This document shows, one piece after another, positions 1-5,107 of a DNA stretch of 5,107 nucleotides. The notes beneath the pieces were generated by a model. It was given only the letters and a program-made list of their open reading frames with translations, had not been told where the DNA came from and did no database searches. Every line of letters starts with the position of its first letter. The first letter of the stretch is position 1. The stretch covers positions 1-5,107 of the forward strand of contig PAHQ01000065.1 in the NCBI GenBank assembly GCA_002705125.1. The letters are read 5' to 3'. Both the position numbers and the translations under genes were made by a program. The stretch comes from Verrucomicrobiales bacterium (lineage in GTDB: Bacteria; Verrucomicrobiota; Verrucomicrobiia; Verrucomicrobiales; DEV007).

Positions 1-178
1 CTCTACCTTCGTGATGCTCTCTATCTTCGTGATGCTCTCTATCTTCGTGATGCTCTCTATCTTCGTGATGCTCTCTACCTTCGTGATGCTCTCTACCTTC
101 GTGATGCTCTTCACCTTCGTGATGCTCTTCACCTTCGTGATGCTCTTCACCTTCGTGATGCTCTTCACCTTCGTGGTG
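1..178 (-). repeat. 18-bp in-frame tandem repeat, ten units, encoding HHE(G/D)(E/R)E
   Basis: Read on the minus strand, the array has nine full 18-bp units (178 down to 17) and a tenth cut at 16 of 18 bases by the window edge, so it probably continues. Units fall in blocks in protein order: four HHEGEE, two HHEGRE, three HHEDRE, then HHEGR(E). Units within a block are identical in DNA, except that the first unit has CAC instead of CAT as its first codon. A period of six codons keeps the frame, so copy-number changes would lengthen or shorten the protein without breaking it. The pattern suggests recent expansion by slippage or unequal recombination. Confidence 0.95.
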
Positions 179-640
179 ATTGTGTCGACTCATATGCTCC
201 ATGTGTCTCTTCATCTCTCCCATCTCTTTTCTCAAGTGTTCAAGATGACCTCGAAGCTCTCTCACCTGATGCTGCAATTGATTAATTCTTTCCTGATATT
301 GCGGAAAATTTTGCCCTCTCTGCATAGGCCTTCGATCCCCTCTCCTATCATTTAGTCGGATATTACCTCTGCTCCTTGAACTCTCCATCTCCCTGACTCT
401 GCGCATTAGTTGGTCAACTTTTTGACTATCCCCCCTCTCCTTCGCCTTTCCAATTTCAGCTTTCAATTTATTAAGGGCATTATCAAAATCATTCCTGTTA
501 TTATCAACCTGATCTGGCCTCTTTTCTCTTTGATTTTTTTGATGATCATCAGCTGAAACTAGTCCAGAAATCGAAAGGAATGAAATGGCAATAAAGCAAT
601 TTATTATTGCTGTGAAAAGAGGTGTGAATTTATTTTTCAT
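1..640 (-). CDS. Exported coiled-coil protein with His/Glu/Arg hexapeptide repeats (C-terminus outside window)
   Basis: I do not recognise a named family. The frame starts at ATG 640-638, is closed upstream by an in-frame TAA at 685-683 with no other start between, and stays open for 213 codons to the window edge. Residues 1-30 form a signal peptide (hydrophobic core about 9-27, cleavage after V28-S29-A30), so the mature protein should lie outside the cytoplasm. Residues 52-86 look like a helical hairpin (F52, L56, L59, I63, A66; turn ERGDS; V75, L78, V82, M85). Residues 87-115 are Arg/Gly-rich and probably flexible. Residues 119-150 are a canonical coiled coil with hydrophobic residues at every a and d position (I119, L122, V126, L129, L133, L136, M140, M143, M147, M150). 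From residue 155 come ten HHEGEE-type hexapeptides. The His-rich tail suggests binding of zinc, nickel or copper, which is inference only. No Shine-Dalgarno is visible. Confidence 0.85.
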   Translation of the reverse strand, partial: MKNKFTPLFTAIINCFIAISFLSISGLVSADDHQKNQREKRPDQVDNNRNDFDNALNKLKAEIGKAKERGDSQKVDQLMRRVREMESSRSRGNIRLNDRRGDRRPMQRGQNFPQYQERINQLQHQVRELRGHLEHLRKEMGEMKRHMEHMSRHNHHEGEEHHEGEEHHEGEEHHEGEEHHEGREHHEGREHHEDREHHEDREHHEDREHHEGR

Positions 641-647
641 TGTACGG

Positions 648-662
648 TTTAATTCAATTAAA
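648..662. promoter_or_regulatory. 15-bp perfect palindrome, possible operator
   Basis: Seven-base arms TTTAATT and AATTAAA flank a single central C. The palindrome ends 8 bp upstream of the ATG at 640 of the His-rich protein gene, where a repressor could block transcription or initiation. The surroundings are very AT-rich, so a chance palindrome is quite possible. No regulator gene is in view to pair it with. Confidence 0.25.
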
Positions 663-761
663 ATGAGGGGAGTCAGTATTGATTAATAAAATTAGTAAAG
701 CAACATTTTGTTAGAGTGATATTTCAAAACAACGAAACATAGGGATTTATTATATTTATTT

Positions 762-790
762 TTGATTTAAATGACCTCGCAATTTATACA
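762..790 (+). promoter_or_regulatory. Weak sigma70-like promoter candidate for the sulfatase gene
   Basis: TTGATT at 762-767 and TATACA at 785-790 are separated by 17 bp; each matches four of six consensus bases. Transcription would begin near 797, giving a leader of about 17 nt before the ATG at 814, which is compatible with the lack of a Shine-Dalgarno. In such AT-rich DNA matches of this quality are common, so this is only a candidate. Confidence 0.2.
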
Positions 791-813
791 CTTCCAATCT
801 TAAATATTCTTAA

Positions 814-2244
814 ATGCGATTATTAATATTTTTTCTGTTTTCAATAACATTTATTAAAGCTCAACCAAATGTGGTGTTCTTTCTTGTAGATGATCTCGGT
901 TATATGGATATAGGAGCTTATAATGATGCCTCTTTTTACGAAACTCCTAATATCGATAATCTTGCCAAAACCGGAGTAAAATTTACTAATGGTTATGCCG
1001 CCAATCCAGTTTGCAGCCCAACTCGATATAGCATAATGACCGGCAAATATCCATCCCGAGTGGATGCAACAAATTGGTTCAGTGGAACCCGATCTGGAAA
1101 ATTTAAGTCTGCCCCCCTTCACAGTAACATGCCCCTTAAGGAAGTAACACTTGCTGAAGCCTTAAAAGAAAACGGATATAGAACAGCATTTCTGGGAAAG
1201 TGGCATCTCGGACCCACTCCAGAGTTTTGGCCAGAAAATCAAGGCTTTGACATTAACGTTGGAGGCCATAACCGAGGCAGTCCGCCTGGAGGTTACTTTT
1301 CTCCTTACAAGAACCCGCGCCTCAAAAATCTAAAGGATGGAGAATACCTTACCGACAGATTAGCCGGTGAAGCGATTAATATCATCAATGAATTTCACTC
1401 AAAAGAAGAGCCCTTTTTCGTCTACCTATCTTTTTATAATGTTCACACCCCACTACAAGCACCAAAAAAACTGGTTGAAAAATACCAGGCTAAAGCCACA
1501 TCAATTAATGGAAAAGAGTTTGGCCCTGAAGAACAGGTATGGCCTGGCGCAAAAGAACGTAAAGTTCGAATCCTTCAGAAACATCCAACCTATGCCGCAA
1601 TGGTTGAAAAAATGGATGCTGCAGTGGGTAAAGTTCTTTCTAGACTCGATGAACTAGGAATAGAAGAAGAAACTATTGTATGTTTTACATCTGACAACGG
1701 AGGCTTATCAACTTCCGAAGGTTCACCAACTTCTAACCTTCCACTCCGAGGAGGAAAGGGGTGGGTCTATGAAGGAGGAATTAGAGAACCCTTTATTATC
1801 AAATACCCTTCAATGTTCAAGCCCTCGGTATCAAAAGTGCCAGTAATTAGTACAGACTTTTATCCTACTATTCTCAATTTAGCAGGCGTGAAAGCAAAAC
1901 CCAAACAACACTTGGATGGTGTTAGTCTTACCCCTCTACTCAATTCTCCAAAAGGAACAATAAAGCGAGATTCTATTTTCTGGCATTACCCACACTACTC
2001 TAACCAGGGTGGGTTTCCTGGCGGAGCAATTCGTTCAGGTAGTTACAAACTTGTTGAGCGATATGAGGATGGAAGAACTCACTTATTCGATCTCAATAAG
2101 GATCCAGGAGAATCTATTGATATTGCTAATGCAAACAGAGATAAAGTCGACAGCATGCGCAAAGAACTCCATAGCTGGTACAAAAAAGTCGATGCCAAGT
2201 TTCTCCAACCTAAAGGAGAAAATCGCAATCCATGGAGACCGTAA
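814..2244 (+). CDS. Secreted formylglycine-dependent sulfatase (arylsulfatase A-like, S1 family)
   Basis: The enzyme hydrolyses sulfate esters, most likely on a sulfated polysaccharide or its oligosaccharides, outside the cytoplasm. A short signal peptide occupies residues 1-16 (hydrophobic run LLIFFLFSITFI, cleavage near A16-Q17). The active-site nucleophile is Cys67 in CSPTR (67-71), the CxPxR motif that is converted to formylglycine. Other expected active-site residues are present: metal ligands D26-D27 in VDDLGY and D294-N295 in SDNGG, plus K129 and H131 in GKWH, H211 in NVHTP, and K315 in GGKG. The C-terminal subdomain has HYPHYSNQGG near 391-400 and the LFDLNKDPGE strand near 424-433. 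At 476 residues it has normal length and no lesion. ATG 814 directly follows an in-frame TAA at 811-813, so it is the earliest possible start and preserves the signal peptide. A Cys-type site needs a formylglycine-generating enzyme or anSME, not encoded here. The exact subfamily and substrate cannot be read from the sequence. Confidence 0.96.
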   Translation: MRLLIFFLFSITFIKAQPNVVFFLVDDLGYMDIGAYNDASFYETPNIDNLAKTGVKFTNGYAANPVCSPTRYSIMTGKYPSRVDATNWFSGTRSGKFKSAPLHSNMPLKEVTLAEALKENGYRTAFLGKWHLGPTPEFWPENQGFDINVGGHNRGSPPGGYFSPYKNPRLKNLKDGEYLTDRLAGEAINIINEFHSKEEPFFVYLSFYNVHTPLQAPKKLVEKYQAKATSINGKEFGPEEQVWPGAKERKVRILQKHPTYAAMVEKMDAAVGKVLSRLDELGIEEETIVCFTSDNGGLSTSEGSPTSNLPLRGGKGWVYEGGIREPFIIKYPSMFKPSVSKVPVISTDFYPTILNLAGVKAKPKQHLDGVSLTPLLNSPKGTIKRDSIFWHYPHYSNQGGFPGGAIRSGSYKLVERYEDGRTHLFDLNKDPGESIDIANANRDKVDSMRKELHSWYKKVDAKFLQPKGENRNPWRP

Positions 2245-2248
2245 TTTA

Positions 2249-3235
2249 TTAGTATCGCCCCCTAACGCTTGAGTCTATCTTCTCATCATAAAGAAACTTC
2301 AAATCAGCATAAGCTTTTCTCGAAATCGAATTCATAGCAGACACTTCAGCATTCTGGGCAGCTTGCTTAGAGGTTGTAGCACCAGGAATAACCGTACTAA
2401 TTTCATCGTGATCAAGGATCCACCTCAATGATTTCTGAGCAAGGGTCGCCTCATTCAACTCTTTACTTAATATACCCTCAACTTCATTAGCGAATTCAAT
2501 ACCCAAATCAAATGGTACACCAGCAAACGTCTCGCCAACATTAAAGAGTTGCCCATCGGAGTTAAAATTTCGATGATCCCTTTCAGCAAATTGATGCTCT
2601 TTTGAAAACTTCCCGGTAAGCAAACCACTAGCAAGAGGGACCCTCGCTATTATTCCCACATTATTAGAAGACGCAATATTTAGGAGATCTTTCACCACCC
2701 TCTGACGAAATATATTAAAAATGACCTGAAGAGAACTTGCCGAGGAATTTTCGATACAAAAAATTCCCTCTTCAATTGTTTCTACACTCACTCCATAATT
2801 TTTAATAAGACCTTCTTGCTTAATCTTCTCAAGATTTTCAAAAGCTTGTAAATTGTGAAGAGTTTCCTCCGGAATACAATGTAACTGAACAAGATCAAGA
2901 CTTGAGACTCCAAGTCTATTGCAGGATAACTCCGCAGCTTTAGCTATTTCTTCATAACTATCATTCCAAGCAGAAGTCGCACGCCCCATTTTAGTCGCAA
3001 CAATTATTCTATCACTTCGTTCTTTAATAAACTCGCCGATAATTTTTTCAGACCTACCTGCACCATAGACGTCAGCAGTATCAATGAAATTAACGCCTGC
3101 ATCAGCTGCCACATGCAATGCTTCTAACGCGGTTTTAATAGGGACATCAACTCCCCAATCTGCTCCAATCTGCCATGCTCCAAGGCCTATTTCTGAAACT
3201 TCAAAGCCAGTATTTCCAAGAGATCTTTTATTCAT
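2249..3235 (-). CDS. Aldo/keto reductase, NAD(P)H-dependent
   Basis: A complete 328-residue (beta/alpha)8-barrel oxidoreductase that would interconvert aldehydes or ketones and alcohols with NAD(P)H in the cytoplasm; no signal peptide is present. The catalytic tetrad is intact: D52 and Y57 in the FIDTADVYG motif, K82 in ATKMG and H119 in QLHC. The N-terminal LGNTGFEVSEIGLGAW is the typical first strand region, and IPGATTSKQ (283-291) is the C-terminal cofactor-binding segment that grips the NADP phosphate in many members. ATG 3235 is the only start, since an in-frame TAA lies three codons upstream. No Shine-Dalgarno is visible. It lies 56 bp downstream of the Gfo/Idh/MocA gene on the same strand, probably co-transcribed, and ends 4 bp from the convergent sulfatase gene. 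The context suggests sugar or sugar-derivative metabolism, but the family is too broad to name a substrate. Confidence 0.95.
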   Translation of the reverse strand: MNKRSLGNTGFEVSEIGLGAWQIGADWGVDVPIKTALEALHVAADAGVNFIDTADVYGAGRSEKIIGEFIKERSDRIIVATKMGRATSAWNDSYEEIAKAAELSCNRLGVSSLDLVQLHCIPEETLHNLQAFENLEKIKQEGLIKNYGVSVETIEEGIFCIENSSASSLQVIFNIFRQRVVKDLLNIASSNNVGIIARVPLASGLLTGKFSKEHQFAERDHRNFNSDGQLFNVGETFAGVPFDLGIEFANEVEGILSKELNEATLAQKSLRWILDHDEISTVIPGATTSKQAAQNAEVSAMNSISRKAYADLKFLYDEKIDSSVRGRY

Positions 3236-3291
3236 AAAATTTTAATAACTTCAAATCTATTGATACAAAAAAGCAATCCTAATTCGTCAAT

Positions 3292-4575
3292 TTAAGAAAG
3301 TTTCCAATCTCCATGATATTTTCTCATTATTAATGCATCTGCCTCATTATCATCGACGAACTTTTCACTTTTTGGATCAAATCTAAGGCTTCTATTTAAT
3401 TTTGCTGCTATTGCACCCAAATGACATGCACTTGCAGCACGGTGAGCAGACTCAACAGATGAGGCTGTTTCTTTACGAGAAAGAACACAATCTATGAAAT
3501 TTCGGTGATGATTCTTAGAAGTATAAAGTCTCTTATCGTTAGGACCTAATTTCTTCCTCATGAGCTCTGTCGGATCTGTAATTAACTTGTGATTTTCGAC
3601 ATAAATTGAACCCTCTTCTCCAATAAATTTTGTGCCCCACTCAGAAGTGTTTTCAGTACTGAACATTCTAAGCTCTACATTGTCTGGATAAACATAACGA
3701 ATATCAAAACTCTCCACAGCATCGTATATTGTAGCCTCTCTTCTTTTCACTTTATTCGCAACTATCTCAATTGGACCTCCATTATCAGAATCCATTCCCC
3801 AATGAGCTACATCGATAAAATGCGCTCCCCAGTCGGTCACATATCCAGGAGCATAATCATCAATCCAACGAAAGTTAAAATGACAACGAGCTGCCGTGTA
3901 CGGTGCGTCAGGAGTTGTGCCAGCCCACATTTTATAGTCAAATCCATCAGGCGCTTTTTGCTCTTTCTCATTACCTGTATAACCTCCTTGGATATGAAAC
4001 TTTCCAGGAACTCCGACATCGACCTTTTTTAGTTTTCCAATATATCCATTTCTGACCCACTCACAGGCCATCCGAGAATGGACACCAGAGCGCCTCCATG
4101 TACCACATTGCAAAACTCTTTTATTTTCAAGAACAGTTTTAGTAACAAATCGCCCTTCTCCTATGCTAGAAGCAAGAGGCTTCTCACAATAAATATCTTT
4201 GCCAGAATTGGCTGCTGCAACAGTTATCATAGAGTGCCAATGATCAGGCGTCGCTATCATGACAGCATCAATATCTTTACGATTGATCAACTCCCTATAA
4301 TCAGAACATCCATCTTTATCGGATAACTTCGCTATATTCAAAGCTCTTTGTCTATGAGCTCTATCCACATCACATACTGCAACAACTTTAACCCTATCAT
4401 CTTGGATGAAATTATTCATATTACCAGCCCCCTGTCCACCTACACCAATACATGCCAATTGAACTTTTGAATTAGCAGCCGTAGCATTACCTCTGCCTAA
4501 AACAGATGAATTAATAATCAGAGGTGCTGACAAAAATGTGCCCTTTTGCAAGAATTGACGACGCGTATTTTTCAT
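3292..4575 (-). CDS. Tat-signal Gfo/Idh/MocA family oxidoreductase
   Basis: A 427-residue protein of the family that oxidises or reduces sugars and cyclitols with bound NAD(P). The N-terminus has a twin-arginine motif, RRQFL (5-9), a weakly hydrophobic stretch (13-27) and a possible cleavage site after A31-T32-A33, so folded export with cofactor is predicted. The Rossmann domain follows (about 38-160), with GVGGQG at 44-49, the acidic CDVD after the second strand (68-71) and the EKP motif at 131-133, whose K132 is the usual catalytic lysine. The alpha/beta domain contains WGAHFID (249-255) with the conserved H252 and D255. The C-terminal KYHGDWKLS ending is typical of the planctomycete/verrucomicrobial type. 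ATG 4575 is the only start: in-frame TGA stops lie about 30 bp upstream with none between. It is first in a probable operon with the aldo/keto reductase. An NAD-dependent glycosidase related to GH109 is an alternative I cannot exclude but consider less likely. Confidence 0.94.
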   Translation of the reverse strand: MKNTRRQFLQKGTFLSAPLIINSSVLGRGNATAANSKVQLACIGVGGQGAGNMNNFIQDDRVKVVAVCDVDRAHRQRALNIAKLSDKDGCSDYRELINRKDIDAVMIATPDHWHSMITVAAANSGKDIYCEKPLASSIGEGRFVTKTVLENKRVLQCGTWRRSGVHSRMACEWVRNGYIGKLKKVDVGVPGKFHIQGGYTGNEKEQKAPDGFDYKMWAGTTPDAPYTAARCHFNFRWIDDYAPGYVTDWGAHFIDVAHWGMDSDNGGPIEIVANKVKRREATIYDAVESFDIRYVYPDNVELRMFSTENTSEWGTKFIGEEGSIYVENHKLITDPTELMRKKLGPNDKRLYTSKNHHRNFIDCVLSRKETASSVESAHRAASACHLGAIAAKLNRSLRFDPKSEKFVDDNEADALIMRKYHGDWKLS

Positions 4576-4683
4576 AGAGTATGATTGAAACCCGAAAAAA
4601 CTTCTTCATCAAGCCTTTCAGCCACTCATAATATTATTTGGGATAATCTTGCAAAGAATCACACAGGATTGATACTGGTATAG
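4576..4683. promoter_or_regulatory. Divergent intergenic region between the oxidoreductase and ABC ATPase genes
   Basis: This 108-bp gap should carry promoters for genes leaving in both directions. TTGCAA at 4649-4654 reads the same on both strands and could act as a -35 element either way: to the right with GATACT at 4671-4676 (16-bp spacer), or to the left with TATTAT read on the minus strand over 4633-4628 (15-bp spacer). Both pairs are imperfect. ATAATATTAT at 4628-4637 is a perfect 10-bp palindrome overlapping the leftward -10 candidate. I see no RNA gene or terminator. Confidence 0.3.
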
Positions 4684-5107
4684 GTGCACATCAAAACACA
4701 AAACGTCGATCAGTATGCAGTTAGGACTGTGGACATGAGGGTAGATTATGGTGATTTCGTTGCAGTAAATGAACTCTGTCTAAATGTACCAAGAGGAGAA
4801 ATATATGGCTTAATTGGGCCTAATGGTGCCGGCAAAACTAGTAGCTTTAAAGTACTCGCTACTCTAATGGAACCAACTTACGGGGATGTATTTATCGGCG
4901 GAGTTGACATCTCACTTCACCCAGAAGAGGCCCGAAAGCATCTGGGGTACATGCCAGACCTCGCTCCCATCGCCACTGATCTAAAAGTTTGGGAGTTCCT
5001 TGATTTATTTGCAAGCGCCCACGGATTGAATGGTGGAAATCGGCGCTCAAGAATAGAAGAATGCTTGGACAAAGTGGCCCTTGAGGATAAAAGAAATGAA
5101 TACTGTA
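4684..5107 (+). CDS. ABC transporter ATP-binding protein, ABC-2-type (N-terminal part)
   Basis: The ATPase subunit of an ABC transporter, probably working in the cytoplasm against a separate membrane subunit; 141 codons are visible before the right edge. Numbered from GTG 4684, the A-loop tyrosine is Y22 in DYGDF, and Walker A is GPNGAGKTS at 45-53. The Q-loop region reads GYMPD (88-92), with Asp92 where Gln is usual. The helical subdomain begins with LKVWEFLDLFASAHG. The LSGGQ signature, Walker B and H-loop lie beyond the window. The start is uncertain. GTG 4684 immediately follows an in-frame TAG and keeps the first beta strand (AVRTVD, 12-17), which the fold needs. ATG 4735 has a better ribosome-binding site (AGGA, 8 nt upstream) but would remove that strand. 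Exporter versus drug or polysaccharide transport cannot be decided. Confidence 0.9.
   Translation, partial: MHIKTQNVDQYAVRTVDMRVDYGDFVAVNELCLNVPRGEIYGLIGPNGAGKTSSFKVLATLMEPTYGDVFIGGVDISLHPEEARKHLGYMPDLAPIATDLKVWEFLDLFASAHGLNGGNRRSRIEECLDKVALEDKRNEYC

Larger units (their letters stand above)
641..813. promoter_or_regulatory. AT-rich divergent intergenic region between the His-rich protein gene and the sulfatase gene
   Basis: This 173-bp gap separates two genes transcribed away from each other, so it should hold a promoter for each. It is much richer in A and T than the flanking genes and has in-frame stops just upstream of both starts. I find no RNA gene and no Shine-Dalgarno before either start codon. 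The only local structures I would point to are the palindrome at 648-662 and a weak promoter-like pair at 762-790, listed separately. Shared regulation of the two genes is possible but not shown. Confidence 0.5.

Noticed and set aside
1..178. CRISPR-like array
   Set aside because: The 18-bp units are directly adjacent with no unique spacers, and they translate in frame as part of a longer gene.
11..355. Plus-strand open frame of 114 codons with repeated MLSIFV/MLFTFV units
   Set aside because: It is the antisense of the 18-bp array. A repeat whose length is a multiple of three stays open in any frame lacking a stop in one unit. The minus-strand frame has a signal peptide, a coiled coil and a longer run, so it is the real gene.
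1367..1657. Plus-strand open frame inside the sulfatase gene
   Set aside because: It lies wholly within the sulfatase in another frame and shows no recognisable domain; the sulfatase frame contains all the conserved motifs.
2009..2272. Plus-strand open frame over the sulfatase 3' end and into the aldo/keto reductase gene
   Set aside because: It overlaps two well-supported genes and has no family features or ribosome-binding site.
3236..3291. Possible separate promoter or terminator in the 56-bp gap between the two minus-strand genes
   Set aside because: It holds only AT-rich sequence and a short AAAATTTT palindrome, with no hairpin plus T-tract and no convincing promoter pair, so co-transcription is the simpler reading.
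3802..4326. Short open frames on both strands inside the oxidoreductase gene
   Set aside because: All are out-of-frame shadows of a continuous 427-residue reading frame with intact family motifs.

Overview
The window looks like a piece of chromosome from a moderately AT-rich, Gram-negative heterotroph. The combination of a secreted formylglycine sulfatase, a Tat-signal Gfo/Idh/MocA oxidoreductase, an aldo/keto reductase and an ABC-2-type ATPase with a 'GYMPD' Q-loop is typical of the Planctomycetota/Verrucomicrobiota group. A marine verrucomicrobium is my best guess. This rests on gene content and recalled family features, not on a phylogenetic marker.

Layout from left to right: (1) positions 1-640, minus strand: the N-terminal 213 codons of an exported protein that runs off the left edge. 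It has a signal peptide, a probable helical hairpin, a strikingly regular five-heptad coiled coil, and then at least ten hexapeptide repeats rich in His, Glu and Arg, encoded by an 18-bp tandem repeat. (2) 641-813: an AT-rich divergent intergenic region with a 15-bp palindrome and a weak promoter candidate. (3) 814-2244, plus strand: a complete secreted sulfatase with an intact CSPTR active site. (4) 2249-3235 and 3292-4575, both minus strand: an aldo/keto reductase preceded by a Tat-signal Gfo/Idh/MocA oxidoreductase, probably one transcription unit. Its end meets the sulfatase end to end with a 4-bp gap. (5) 4576-4683: a second divergent intergenic region. (6) 4684-5107, plus strand: the start of an ABC transporter ATPase that runs off the right edge.

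The three central genes fit a sulfated-polysaccharide or sugar-derivative theme: the sulfatase would remove sulfate outside the cytoplasm, and the two NAD(P)-dependent enzymes would oxidise or reduce sugar-like molecules. The Gfo/Idh/MocA protein is predicted to be exported, whereas the aldo/keto reductase has no signal peptide, so they need not act on the same pool. The flanking His-rich protein and ABC transporter have no evident link to this theme.

The four genes whose starts are fixed by nearby upstream in-frame stops all lack a clear Shine-Dalgarno sequence. I see no rRNA, tRNA, CRISPR array, insertion sequence or convincing intrinsic terminator. The most unusual element is the coiled-coil/His-rich repeat protein at the left edge. 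I found no convincing new multi-gene system.
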